Of a DNA stretch of 64,000 nt, positions 1 to 11,246 are shown piece after piece (position 1 is the stretch's first letter; each line of letters opens with the position of its first letter). The notes under the pieces were generated by a model. The model had not been told where the DNA came from. It made no database searches and worked only from the letters and a program-made list of their open reading frames with translations. Origin of the DNA: Diphasiastrum complanatum. Taxonomy: Eukaryota; Streptophyta; Lycopodiopsida; Lycopodiales; Lycopodiaceae. The stretch covers positions 39,532,461 to 39,596,460 of the forward strand of contig CM055096.1 of assembly GCA_029204225.1 (NCBI GenBank). The letters are read 5' to 3'. Made by a program: the position numbers and the translations under genes.

Positions 1-1467
1 AGCTTCTTTGATCATAGAGAGCATGGATTTGTAGTTGGGATGTCCCAACCTCCTATGCCATAATTCCTCCATAGAGAGCTTGTTCACAAGAGCAACATTA
101 CAAGCATTCACATACTCATTTGGATCTAGCTTATAGATGCCACCAAATCTAGATCCTAATGCAAGTATCTCATCATTCTTCTTGATAGTGCAAGTATCAA
201 CATTGAATTTTACATCAAGGCCATTATTAAGCAATTGGCCAACACTAATAAGATTCTTGGTAAGCTTAGGTACATAAAGAACTTTAGAGAGAAAAAGAAC
301 TTAAGAGGATGCAAGCTTCAAGGGAATGTTCCCTATGCCTTCAATAGGACACTCAAATTCATTTGCAGTGTATATTGATTTCTTGACTCCATCATAAGGT
401 GCAATAGAAGAGAAAGAGTCCTTGGAGCTACACATATGTGAAGAGGCTCCACTATCAATATACCATAGGCCGTCCTTCTTGAAAGGAGTAGATGAGCAAC
501 TAGAGACCATAAGAGATCCCTCTCCATCACTTGCAATAGTGTCTTCCTTCTCATTGGTAATGTTGGCTTGCTTGAGTTGATTCTTCTTCTTGAAGCAATT
601 GGTGGCATAATGAACTTTCTTGCCACAATAAAAGCACTTGATCTTCTTCTTCTTGAGCTTGGATGATGAAGCATTAGAGGAATCATCTTCCTCCTCATCT
701 TTGTCTTTGGATTTGACTTTGTCTTGGCTTGAGGATTGTTGATGTTGGTTTTTGCTCCTTCCTTTGTGCTTATCCTTGGCAAAGAAAGCTTTGCCATCAT
801 CATGAGTGAGAGAAAGCTTGTCCATCCTCAAGAGCTTGTACTCTTGTCTTGATTCTTCCGAAATTAGCACACTTTGGAGAGCCTCCAAACTTGGTAGCTC
901 CTCCTTAATGGCATAGGATTAGACAAGGTTATCAAATTCATTTCTCAAGCCATTGAGAATGACTTGAACTAGTTCATTTTGATTGATGGAATCACCAATA
1001 CAAGCAAGTTCTCTATGAATATCTTTTACTCTCAAAACATAACTAGATGCACTCTCATCACTCTTTTGGCTACTTTGAAAGATTCGATTCCTAAGAGTGA
1101 GAAGCCTAGAGGTATTCTTAGCCTCATAGATAGTCTTGAGACAATCCCAAGCTTCTTTGGCTGTTGTACAAGTACCTATCTCCCTCAATATCTCATTAGA
1201 GACATTTATCTTAATGTAGTGGAGAGCCATCCTAGTTCTCTTTTTGTATTTTTGAACCTCTTGAAGAACTTGTGGTTTTTCTTCAAGGCCAAGAACTATG
1301 TCCATCACGTCTTGAAGGATCAAGATGGACTCCATCCTCATTTTCCAAATTGAATAGTTTGAAGTAGTCAATCTTTCGCTTGGTTCCAACAAGAATGAAC
1401 CCATTGAAGACATTTGAAGTGCAGAAAACTCAAATGATGAACAATAAATGTTGCTACACACTCTCAA
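1..1467 (-). pseudogene. Ty1/copia gag, protease and pre-integrase part (5' half of element, runs off the window)
   Basis: Read on the minus strand from 1467, this is one gag-pol frame. The gag domain (about 919-1467) contains the copia-type SNYSIWKMRM and EAWDCLKTIYEAKNTSRL segments. A CCHC zinc knuckle, CFYCGKKVHYATNC, lies near 600-645. The protease active site, DSGASSHMC, lies near 430-455. Pre-integrase motifs (VLYVPKLTKNLISVGQ and LWHRRLGHPNY, His/Cys type) lie between 1 and 300. Gag packages the RNA, the protease cleaves the polyprotein, and the rest of pol lies left of the window. The frame is broken by in-frame stops at 919-921 and 301-303, so it is a recently decayed copy rather than an active one. 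A matching leader, primer site and LTR lie just to the right. Family assignment is firm; lineage within copia is not resolved. Confidence 0.93.
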
Positions 1468-2153
1468 TAGGATCCAATAATAGAGTACTATCTCCTCCTA
1501 TGAAAAATCTTGCAACTATTTGTGAATTGATTCTTACTAGCTACACAAATCTCTCTAACACAAGATCTATTTCACATCAAATGATGGAGTATAGGCAAAG
1601 TTAGGATCAAACACTCTTAGCACGTGTGAAGTACTCTAAGAAACCAAATTTGACTCAATTACAATGATATTTCATGAAACAAAATGTCTAAGATCTCAAA
1701 ACAATGCCTAGATCACATATAGATGAGATTGGCAAGCATACAACTGTGATTTTGGATCAACCAAGCAATCTCTTGACCAAACCAAATGTGTCCGCCAGGT
1801 CTAGGTGCCCTACCTAACCCTCTTCAAAAGCTTATAACTTTTGATTGGCTCAACCAAATGGAATGAAACTGATTGCATCAGAAACTAGACAAAAATAGCT
1901 TTAAAACAAGCTATCAAGCAGATAAATGGATCAAACATGAAAGAGAACTTCCAAACTGAAATTGGATGTTCCGCACACGTGTCTAAGCACCTGATTCCGT
2001 ACAGTACCAGGTCAGACCCAATCAATGTCCTTTTGATCTCTTTTGATCCAAGATTGAACAAGATAGCTAGGAAAATGGGCCTTGACAACTTTTAGCTCAA
2101 GATTGATGAAAATTTTTTCACTTAGATGGATCAAAATGCATGGTAACCTTAGG
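1468..2153 (-). other. Untranslated leader of the minus-strand copia element
   Basis: Noncoding stretch between the gag start and the primer-binding site. I see no gene in it. The short open frames here are not supported by motif or codon pattern. Confidence 0.7.
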
Positions 2154-2168
2154 TAGGTTCTGATACCA
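2154..2168 (-). other. Copia primer-binding site (initiator Met tRNA type)
   Basis: On the minus strand this reads TGGTATCAGAACCTA, the standard copia site complementary to the 3' end of initiator Met tRNA. It directly follows the LTR terminus at 2169, which fixes both the LTR edge and the element orientation. Confidence 0.9.
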
Positions 2169-2877
2169 TGTTGAATTACACACGTGTGGACTGTCCACTA
2201 CATGTACTTGTGATCTCCTAAGGTGCGTAGATGCACCAAGATCAAGACTAGATTGAGATTCAAAATCTATCTTTGAATCTATGGCAAAAACACACTACTA
2301 CATGCATCCAATCACTTCCAACTCTCACTCACACGTGTGAGAAGTATTCAAAAAATAATCTAAGTAAAAACAAGCTGCTCTCCTCGGGTAGAGAGTTAAA
2401 GCATCATCAGCTCTTGGGTAGAGAGAGAAAGCTAGAAATCCAATAACTCACAAAATCCATGAAATCACCAAATCAATTAGATCCAAAATGAGGAGTACAA
2501 TGATACTAGTAGATCCACGAACTACCACTCTGCTTAACTATAATTGGACCATATTTTGTCACCTCTTGATCCTATTGGATCATTGATCCATGCACCTCTT
2601 AATTCTATTGGACTATATTCAAGCACACCTCAATTTCCTATTGGACCTCACAAGGTTCCACCTCTAAATCCTATTGGACCTCTTGGAATTCATTAAACAA
2701 AAGCTTTACACTTGTCTACACTCTGATTGGCACGTGTTTAGCCTCTTACTCTATTTTGGCTCAATAGTGGCATTACAAGTGGAAATGCATAATTTGCCAT
2801 CTATGCCAAATTTATTCCTATCAACATCCTACACCTAGATGCTTGATGTAAAAAACATAAGACCCCTATATCTAACA
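2169..2877 (-). repeat. 5' LTR of the minus-strand copia element (about 709 bp)
   Basis: The plus-strand edges read TGTTGAATTAC and TATCTAACA, the expected TG...CA ends. The inner edge abuts the primer site. A homologous copy in the same orientation lies at 19466-20178. It carries the palindrome CACACGTGTG near the inner edge and again near 2330, and two GGGTAGAGAGA patches at 2387-2440. Confidence 0.88.
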
Positions 2878-2904
2878 TAGATAATCCTTTTCAATTCTTC
2901 ACAA

Positions 2905-3690
2905 ACCTCGCTAAGCATAGCCGTCATTGCGCTTGATAAGTATTGCCGCATCTTCACTTCAAAGAGGTCTTGTTGCGCCTCTGGCAAGGGTTCGTCTCTT
3001 GGTGTAGGTTCAGAAGGGCCACCCATCTCTTCTTGGAGTGGCGCCACTGTGGAGTGCATATGCTCTTTCTTTCTTGACTTGGACCTGGTGCCATCTCGAT
3101 GCATGTGAGAGCCGTATTCTCGAGCCTGCTCCTCTCCGTCCGTCAATGCTCGTAACTCATCAAGGTGGTCCTCCATTATAGTAAGAGGTGTACTTCCAGC
3201 AGATTATCGCCTCAATCCTTTTTATTTTTGAAAACTCTCCCTTCTGTTGGCTGGGCCCCACAACTCTCTTTTCTTCTTTATTAAATCAGCTTCAATGAAA
3301 ACATCCTCTCCTCAAACTTATCACGCTCACATCACCTGAGAGCCAAGTAGGAACCAGGTCATTTGTGTCCAAGCAAGCACACAACAAACAGAACATACCA
3401 ACCAAAGCAAACACAGAGGATCCCTCTCAAGCCACAATCCCCCCTGACACCGGACGTAGGACCTTTGCCTAGCCGCGCCCACACAAATCTATCACAGAAT
3501 TAGCCCACGGGAAATATCCATCTAACCACCCGTGCTTTCACCATTAAACAGCACATTGCCTCAGTCACGCCCCACCACTTTTTGGTCGATAGCCCTTATA
3601 GCTAAACGATCGGCAGCTATCCCGCACCGGCAGCTAACCACCCATGCTTTACACCCAAATTCGAGCAGCATCTATGTATCAATGGTTAAC
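2905..3690 (-). repeat. Left arm of a large inverted duplication: gypsy 5' UTR and gag start
   Basis: This stretch is the reverse complement of 3988-4760 apart from small indels. It includes a minus-strand copy of the gag start (ATG at 3174-3176, reading MEDHLDELRALTDGEE) and the element's 5' untranslated region. Gag homology stops near 2905, after residues MLSEV, and unrelated DNA follows up to the copia LTR edge at 2877. The spacer between the arms (3691-3987) holds the stub of the gypsy 5' LTR. Confidence 0.9.
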
Positions 3691-3854
3691 CTGTACAGTT
3701 TGAATAGGTCACCCCGCACCCCCTAAACCCTAAACCGTGTTTTCACCTACCTAGGCAACACTTTGCCTCATCTGTCCTACGTCCAGATGGCGTCCCATGC
3801 GAGAACTGACCGTGCTTACACCTCAAGGGCAGCACATTGACTCATCAGTTTCCC

Positions 3855-3981
3855 GAATGGTTAAGCTTGTTATGTTTCTGAGTTGGCTTTTACGTAAGTG
3901 CATGAAGGATGAATGTTAGACTTAAGCGTGTGTTGGGGAAACCGCTCAAGTCCCAGCGCCCTTTGAGGCGCCGGCACAACA
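3855..3981 (+). repeat. Truncated 5' LTR of the gag-only gypsy element
   Basis: Matches the last ~100 bp of the 3' LTR (7850-7950), including GAATGGTTAAGCTTGTTA and the terminal GGCRCAACA. It has an extra ~25 bp near 3931-3960. Everything upstream in the LTR has been lost, apparently in the rearrangement that made the inverted duplication. Confidence 0.8.
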
Positions 3982-3987
3982 GGTGCG

Positions 3988-4760
3988 GGTTAACCTGATA
4001 CAGAGATGCTGCTCGAATTTGGATGTAAAGCACGGGTGGTTAGCTGCCGGTGCGGGATAGCTGTCGATCGTTTAGCTATAAGGGATATCGACCAAAAAGT
4101 GGTGGGGCAATGTGCTGTTTAATGGTGAAAGCACGGGTGGTTAGATGGATATTTCCCGTGGGCTAATTCTGTGATAGATTTGTGTGGGCGCGGCTATGCA
4201 AAGGTCCTACGTCCGGTGTCAGGGGGGATTGTGGCTTGAGAGGGATCCTCTGTGTTTGCTTTGGTTGGTATGTTCTGTTTGTTGTGTGCTTGCTTGGACA
4301 CAAATGACCTGGTTCCTACTTGGCTCTCAGGTGATGTGGGCGTGCTAAGTTTGAGGAGGGGATATTTTCATTGAAGCTGATTTAATAAAGAAGAAAAGAG
4401 AGCTGTGGGGCACGGCCGACAGAAGGAAGAGTCTCAAAAATTAAAAGGATTGAGGCCATAATCTGTTGAAAGTACACCTCTTACTATAATGGAGGACCAC
4501 CTTGATGAGTTACGAGCATTGACGGATGGAGAAGAGCTGGCTCGAGAATACAGCTCCTGCATGTATCGAGATGGCACCAGGTCCAAGTCGAGAAAGAAAG
4601 AGCGTATGCACTCCACAATGGCGCCTCTCCAAGAAGAGATGGGTGGCCCTTCTGAACCTACACCAAGAGACGAACCCTTGCCAGAGGCGCAACAAGACCT
4701 CTTTGAAGTGAAGATGCAGCAATACGTATCAAGTGCAATGACGGCTATGCTTAGCGAGGT
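3988..4760 (+). repeat. Right arm of the inverted duplication (5' UTR and gag start in native order)
   Basis: Mirror image of 2905-3690. It begins just after the LTR stub with a TTAACCTGATACAGAG segment and runs through the untranslated leader into gag, whose ATG is at 4489. The two arms differ by scattered single bases and short indels, for example an 8-bp difference near 3560 and 4105. Confidence 0.9.
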
Positions 4761-6692
4761 GAAGAAGGACAGAGAAACAGAAAGGAAAGAATGGCAAACA
4801 TCCCTGCGAACCATGAACCTTATTCAATTTAACCTTGCTAGAGAAATGAGAGACGGGCTAACACAGCTCGAAGCCAGGTTTGAAGAGTTGGAGGCAACTA
4901 GAGGGAATGTAGTGGCGCCTCCTCCACAAATACCAAGAGAACCATGAGTGCGAAACACGGAAGGCCCAAAGAAGACTGCCAAAGTAAAAGCACCACCTAC
5001 TTTCAAAGGAGAGTGTGACATTCGAATTGTGAAAGATTGGTTGTTTCACATGGACCATTACTTCCGTCTGATGAACACTCCTGAGGAAGAAAGAACGGAC
5101 TTGGCATTAGCATATTTTGAGGGCTACACTACAAATTGGTACCGGATGGCAGGAATGCATTTCCAGATATGGGACGCATTCAAAACCGCGTTACAAGAGG
5201 AGTTCATAATGAAGGATTCACACATGAGATTGAAGACAGAATTATCGGGGCTCAAACAGAAAGGGTCATTGCAAGAGTACCTCAATAAATTCAGACAGAG
5301 TGTATGGGTTATTGAAGATATGTCCGAGGCGGACAAAACTCATTACCTCTTGTCTGGAATGCAGTCTTGGACCCGACATGCAATAGACAGCTACATGCTC
5401 CATGATTTCAATTCAACTATTCGGGCGGCTGAAATGGTTTGTGATTATGAGAGCACATTGGCACCAGCTACTCCCGCAACCTCAACAAGAGTATTTAGTG
5501 GATCCAGACCGAGTCCGAGCTTCTTTTCAAGGGGGGACTCAGCTTCAAATGGCAACCAAGCCTCGAGTAGCGTGAACAAATTCCCAACAAAAACAGGTTT
5601 TGTCAACCAAGGCAACAATGGAGGGAACATGTTCTAGAGAAAAAACAATGTTGGACCTTCAGCTAGTGACAACAATAGCTCACCAATAGTGGGTAGTTCC
5701 TTGCACTGCTTCAATTGTCATCAGCAAGGTCACTCTTGGAGGTCATGCCCCAAACCATTGAACAAGCAAATTATGGCTGCCATTGAAGGATTTGATAGGA
5801 TGGAGAGAGAGGCATTTGATCAAGAAGATGGTGAACAAGATGACGAAGAGGACCCAAAAACGGAGTCTGACCTGAATGCCATACAACAGATAGGGGCACT
5901 TGCAGCGTATCGTGAACATCTCATGGCGACTCCTGCGAGAGGATCAAAGTTATTGTACCTGAAAGGCTGTATTCAAGGCATGATCATTTACTTCATGGTA
6001 GACCTGGGGGCTTCACATAACTACTTGTCAAAAAAACTGACAGAGGAATTGGACATCCAATGTGAAGAAAATATGTCCCTATTTGTGTGGAGACCGCAAA
6101 AGGTACAATGACCACTTGTAGATTGGCAACCAACTTACCAATCTCCTTGGGAACCTGGAAGAATCGACTAACGTTCACAATCTTGAAGATGGATGACTTC
6201 GACGCTATTTTGGGATTAAGCTGGTTTAACAAACATGTAGTGGCCTTCTTGGCAAAAGGGGCTAACCTTGTGTTATTATATAATGGCAGGAGACCTTGTG
6301 TCATTAGACCTGTGCCAGGGGACCAACTAGAAAAGAACGACACAAAAGAACCTGAGCCAACCATCCCTCCCAATCTCATTCACCTCTTTAACGAAGGACA
6401 GCCAACAGTGACAGACCAGCTGACACGGGACCAAATGGAGCCAACATTGCTTGCAGTTTCAACATCAAAGGTGAATTCAAGTGCCGATGCAGAGCTCAAG
6501 GAGCTCAACTTGTGTGACCAAGCGAAAGCTCACTTCTTTAACGAAGGACATCCAAGAGTGACAAATCAGCTGACGCGAGGTCAAATGGAGCCAACATTGC
6601 CTGCAGCTTCTACATCAGAGGTGAATCTAAGTGCCAATGCAGAGCTCAAGGAGCTCAACCTGGATGACCAAACGAAATATCTAGAGTCCTAG
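4489..6692 (+). pseudogene. Ty3/gypsy gag and aspartic protease; reverse transcriptase and integrase absent
   Basis: The gag starts at ATG 4489. A retrotransposon gag domain spans about 4980-5460 (PPTFKGECDIRIVKDWL through EYLNKFRQSVWVIEDM). A CCHC knuckle, CFNCHQQGHSWRSC, lies near 5707-5750, followed by an acidic linker. A retropepsin-like domain follows: MVDLGASHNYLS near 5995-6030 and DDFDAILGLSWF near 6193-6228. The expected catalytic D-S/T-G triplet reads D-L-G here. In-frame stops occur at 4945-4947 and 5635-5637. The frame shifts near 6090, where the frame-1 reading runs into a stop at 6109-6111. A duplicated linker follows the protease. No reverse transcriptase, RNase H or integrase lies before the polypurine tract at 7050, so this copy could only have moved with enzymes supplied by another element. 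Confidence 0.9.
6383..6669 (+). repeat. Direct duplication of a ~137-bp coding segment in the gypsy linker
   Basis: Two units at about 6383-6519 and 6533-6669, period about 150 bp. Both encode a segment with FNEG.P.VT.QLTR.QMEPTL and AELKELNL. It lies after the protease domain in the same frame. Confidence 0.85.
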
Positions 6693-7047
6693 GGGGTTCA
6701 TCTAGACGTGCGACGAAAACGACATATCTGAGACTTAAGGGAGCCATAAGTACCTTTTTTCTTTCATGTTAATTAAGTAAGCCTCATTTCTCATCGAGGA
6801 GTGAGCCTCAGTCTAATGTCTAAGTGCAGCAGCTTTACACAGGTTTTACGTAAGTGAACTAGATCCACACTTTTCCTGTGCTGGGTGCAAACACAATATC
6901 ATTACTTCTCTTGACAGTTGGTGTCCTTTGGCCAGTGAATCAAGCCCATGCCCTTGTACATGTGAATAAAGTCTGGCCGGTGAATTAAGCCCGTGCCATG
7001 AGTCTTAGGTTCTATTTTGGCCCTGATGAAGACATCAGCGTTCTCAA

Positions 7048-7059
7048 ACAAGGGGAGGA
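7048..7059 (+). other. Polypurine tract of the gypsy element
   Basis: CAAGGGGAGGA lies immediately before the LTR start TGTTGTAAAGC at 7060. This is the usual plus-strand primer position and fixes the 3' LTR edge. Confidence 0.8.
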
Positions 7060-7950
7060 TGTTGTAAAGCTAACTCGGGTGCACCCAACGTGCCCTAAGA
7101 CTGAAAGGGGTGACACTCTCTAAGGTCCCAGAGCAAGTTAGAACGTCAAGGACTGAGCCTCCGACCTTTGGTGAGCCAGTCAAGTAGTCACAAGTCATGA
7201 GCTAGCTCTGGAGCTCGAGTCATGGCCTAGTCAGGAAAGCAAGTTGATTCGGCCCCCAAGACGGCTCCCGGGGCCCATGTTTGGGAGCCAGACTGATTCT
7301 GCCAGGCTTGCCAGGCTTAATCAGCAAAATAAAAACTAAGTTCTAAAAAGTATGCTTTACCAGAAAGCACTATGTTTCAAACCAGAGGGGGTACGTCGAG
7401 TCACAGCAGAACTATAGGGGGAGTCCGGCAGACAGAAACTTTGGCAACTCAACCAGCGTCAGGAATCTAGTCGCCAGGTCTCGACTTCCTCTACCAGCAC
7501 GAGCCAGACACAATGCCCAGCACGTGTTGGTGGCCCCAAGACCGGTTAGTCTATGTATAAATATAACCTCTTCCAAATCTAATAAAGTTGATCCTTGGAG
7601 ATGATTACCATTTTGGTTTCGTCTCCGGGACTGGTCCAAGTGGAAGGACCCTTACTACAATCTTTTTGCGTTGCCGGCGCCTAAGGGTCCCTGTCATCGA
7701 CATGGGGCTCGCCACTATGCCAATTGGTCAGTTTGGCGACAACTATGCCTTGGGTTTCATGTGTGGCTTGTCTTTTCCTTTGGTTACCTTTTGGGGACGG
7801 ATTCTGAGTTGGCTTTTGGGTTGGTTGGGGTTCTAGTTTTCTTAAGTCTGAATGGTTAAGCTTGTTACATTTCTGAGTTGGCTTTTATATAAGTGCATGA
7901 TGGATGAATGTTAGACTTAAGCGTGCGCCCTTTGAGGCACCGGCGCAACA
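7060..7950 (+). repeat. 3' LTR of the gag-only gypsy element (about 891 bp)
   Basis: Starts TGTTGTAAAGC after the polypurine tract and ends GGCGCAACA. Its last ~100 bp match the 5' LTR stub at 3855-3981. It contains a TATA-like element at 7556 and an AATAAA at 7578-7583. The first ~95 bp match, in inverted orientation, the edge of the neighbouring LTR at 9195. Confidence 0.82.
7556..7566 (+). promoter_or_regulatory. TATA-like element in the gypsy LTR
   Basis: TATAAATATAA lies about 500 bp into the LTR, followed ~20 bp later by CTAATAAAG. It sits where an LTR promoter and R region would be expected. No transcription start can be read from sequence alone. Confidence 0.5.
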
Positions 7951-7971
7951 TCCTCCTTGTGACACTTTGTA

Positions 7972-9195
7972 GTGCAGGCATTCCAAAGGGAGCCGGGAAC
8001 CACGACTTAGCTTTCCAGCCTTCAACTCTTGCCATCCAAACCCACTTGACATACAAGCAGCCAACTTGCCAACAACGATCAGACTTAACCAACTTGAAGT
8101 TCCGAAAACCAACATTGAGATCCAACCTCGCGCCATGCCAGATCGGGGGTCCCGATGTGAGTGAGTTCTCTCCAAGCAAGCCGCCCGACATACATCAAAC
8201 TTAACCAACTCGAAGCTTCGTTACAAACGAGTAACATCCATTCCAAGCAAGCGGTCTGACTTACATCTGACTTAACCAACTGAAAGCTTCGTCACGAGCG
8301 TTGGAAGCCAACATGGCGCCATGCCAGACTGGACGGCCATAAACAGGTAACTTCCACCCAAGCAAGCCATCCAACTTAGCCGACAGGTTAGAGCCCGTTC
8401 CCCAAGAGCTTAACCCATTCACGTTCATGCAAGGAACACTCAGAACCACAAGCCGCGACAGATATGGAGACAACCAGTTCCTGGACCCAAATGGTCCCGA
8501 CAGCATACCGCTGGCGCCACGGACAGAATGGTCCCGATGGCATACCGTTGGCGTCCCGGGATACGACCCTCAACTATGTGCCAACTTAAAAATTTTGAAG
8601 CGGCATTACAGCTGGCGCTTTTACCGAACACTGAAACCCAGAAGGTAATCAGAGTCAGTTTGAGAAAAATCCCACTTTATTGATAAATCTGAGAAGGTTA
8701 CATTTCAAGTGTGTGACTAACCCTAGTCTCCGGGGAGCTGGCATGCTAAGGCGAGTGCCAGGACAACATTCCAACAAGGGAGGCTGAGACTTGGTTGGAG
8801 CTCGCCCTGAGTCGCAGCCCGCACTCCTCTATAGTATTGGTGGGATTCGGCACCCCCCCTCATACCAAGCACAGTACCCAGGCTATTAAAGCACATTTTC
8901 TCTCTCTAGAAAGTCATTTTCTCTTTCTAGATTTTTTTGATCCTCAGGCTTCCTTTAATCATGCCTAGATTGTGTGAGGTGATTGCACATCGATCTGAGC
9001 TCTCTGGACTTCGCTAGAACCGAAAACCCAACTGATATTGGATATCACCCATGCTCAGTGAGTTTCAGTTCCGAAGGTGGTCGTCCCAAAATGAAGTCAG
9101 TCCTTGACGTTCTAACTTGCTCTGGGACCTTAGAGTGTGTCACCCCTTAGAGTCTTACAGGGCACACTGGGTGCACCCGAGTCAGCTTTACAACA
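7972..9195 (-). repeat. Minus-orientation gypsy-type LTR, copy A
   Basis: The plus-strand right edge CAGCTTTACAACA is the reverse complement of the LTR start TGTTGTAAAGCTG. The stretch 7972-9017 matches 24752-25744 in the same orientation. Inside are imperfect tandem units with CCAAGCAAGC and ACTTAACCAACT (near 8170, 8243 and 8358). A minus-strand AATAAAGTGGG lies near 8675. The open frames across this repeat are not coding. Copy A has ~80 bp around 8100-8165 that copy B lacks. Confidence 0.75.
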
Positions 9196-9380
9196 CAAAG
9201 AGACAACAAGAAAGAAAGATTGTTTGGATCTCTACATGTAAATGCTTGAACATTGACTCCAATAGTATGCGAGAAATAGCAATTAGCAAACTTAAGCACA
9301 ATAATTTGGTGAGGAACATGTAGATGTGAAACACTATCCTAGTTAGATAGTGTAAGCCCAACACCATGCTTCCACTACAT

Positions 9381-9590
9381 GCGTAGTTGTGGGAGTAAGT
9401 CTTGGCTTGGAGGTTTGGAAAAGGAAATTGTGTGTTTATTTCCCAAGCTAACTATGCATGTGAAGTCTTGAATAGGTTCAACATGCAAGATTGCAAACCT
9501 GTTTCCACGCCCATTGATACCAACAGTAAGCCATCTAGAGATGATGGCACTCCTTTTGTGGACGAGACTCTTTATACCAAGCTATGAATT
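9381..9590 (+). pseudogene. Copia reverse transcriptase C-terminal fragment
   Basis: A short reading with FGKGNCVFISQANYACEVL, NMQDCKPVSTPID and PFVDETLYTKL, which is the copia segment after the YVDD box leading towards RNase H. It stops at TGA 9585-9587. It resembles a different copia lineage from the near-full elements in this window. There are no LTRs, and both ends are abrupt. Confidence 0.75.
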
Positions 9591-11246
9591 CATTTTGTTC
9601 ACAACACACAAATAATATGCTCCATGTTTCAATACTTTTCTTTAGGGGTTGCAAGTAACAATTTACTAAGTTCTATCCCTTTCACCACTCCAGCCTCCCA
9701 CACCACTCCTCTTATCCACATCTTTGCACATTGGATATAGGGTATGATATATCATGATCGATTGCATTTTCAATGATGGTAATTTGATATACGTATATAG
9801 GTTGTAAGGAATCAAGACTTGAGTAACTGAAGTCTGCATTGTGTCGATGAAAAACATCCTTTACCGTGAACTAGCAATTTTCTTTTTGCCCTAATATTTA
9901 TGTACTTTTAACAAAGTGCTTTGTGCAAATTTTGAATTGTGAGAATCTATTATACTTTTTAACTTAGTATAAATGTGTTGGGCAATTGTGCAGGTTCATC
10001 TTTTCAACACTCTTTTTCTCACAAAGTAAGTTGAATCTGCTCTTGCTTCTCTAAAGATAGTTAGGGTACTTAGAAGCTCAAAATGCTGCAATATTAAAAA
10101 AAAACTTTGTGGTGAAGAATTGGGACCAATATTTTGGAACATACTATCTTGTTAGAAATGAGATTATAACTACTTATTCAGCCCTAATTGTATATGTGAC
10201 GATTTTAATATACCTAAGTAAATTAGTGTAGTGTTGTTTGTTACTTTGTCAAACCTTCAACTATGCATGAAAAAATGTGCTACAACCAACTCTAGTATTA
10301 TAAGACATAGTTCATTAACGAGGAAAATATCATAGAGATCAAAGACAAAGGACATTGCAAATGTATATAAGTTCAATTATGAGGAAAATATACACAACAA
10401 GTACAAGATAGAGAAGACCAAAAATTTAGAAACTAAGAACTATAAGGGGAAACAAATGATTTTGTGACAACCCTCCAAAGAATGTCTTTACCTAATTGAT
10501 ACCCATAGCACTTTTTCATCTTTTAGATTAAAAAAAAACAAATAAATGAAACCAAGACTAGCTCACTACCCAACTACGAATGTTAAAGTGAGCAATTGTA
10601 TCTTGATTCTCTCCCCCAAAGTCAAATGAAGAAAAATAAAAAAAAGGGTGCACACACTGATTTTGTTGTGCAAATTGACATTAGACAATCTTTAAGAATG
10701 AGGAGAAATTGCACACCAATTGCAAGTGGCTAGTAGTAAGCTCTCTACAACCTCCAACTACCTCTTATCTCATATCTACGCGCACGTGTGGACACACACG
10801 TTTCACATACATTACATTAGGGTTTAAGATTCAGATGTCCACTAGACCATATGATATCTATGTAGATAGATTAATCCTAAAACTGACTAGCCCTGTAACC
10901 TAACTTGATACATACCATGGAGTTAAACCCTAAAAACGTAAACCTCATAGAATGTCCTTGATGGTTGATATGCATATCTCAAGCTTCCAGTAGAATCAAT
11001 CTCCAAATTGCTAATATGATTGTTAGAGTAACATCAAGCTTCAATTTTTTAATAAATAAGCAGCACTTGTGTTTTTCATGAATGATGCAATAATGTATTA
11101 TCATTATAAGACCAAGGAATAGCAAACTTGTTCAATTACGTCACAGTTTTGTTTTGGGGCCCAGGCTGCTTAAAAAACCATTTCTGGTTTAGCCCTTGTT
11201 ATGATGACTGAAGATGAGTTGGAACTCTTGATTGCAAATATTGCAG
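9591..11246 (+). other. AT-rich stretch with no recognisable gene
   Basis: A-rich and T-rich noncoding sequence. I looked for the missing upstream GLR exons (ligand-binding lobe, first two membrane segments and pore) and saw none. The few short open frames have no recognisable motif. Confidence 0.6.

Noticed and set aside
979-1353. Plus-strand open frame of 124 codons
   Set aside because: Antisense shadow of the copia gag on the minus strand, with no motif of its own.
2154-2168. Short tRNA-like match as a tRNA gene
   Set aside because: It is only the primer-binding complement of a tRNA 3' end; no cloverleaf sequence surrounds it.
8427-8648. Several overlapping open frames on both strands of the 7972-9195 repeat
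   Set aside because: The same stretch recurs at 24752 with frame-changing indels, so it behaves as noncoding LTR.
7060-9195. A 2.1-kb DNA transposon with ~95-bp terminal inverted repeats
   Set aside because: The left edge follows a polypurine tract of a gypsy element and the left unit ends at 7950 like the 5' LTR stub, so two opposed LTRs explain it better. No transposase lies inside.
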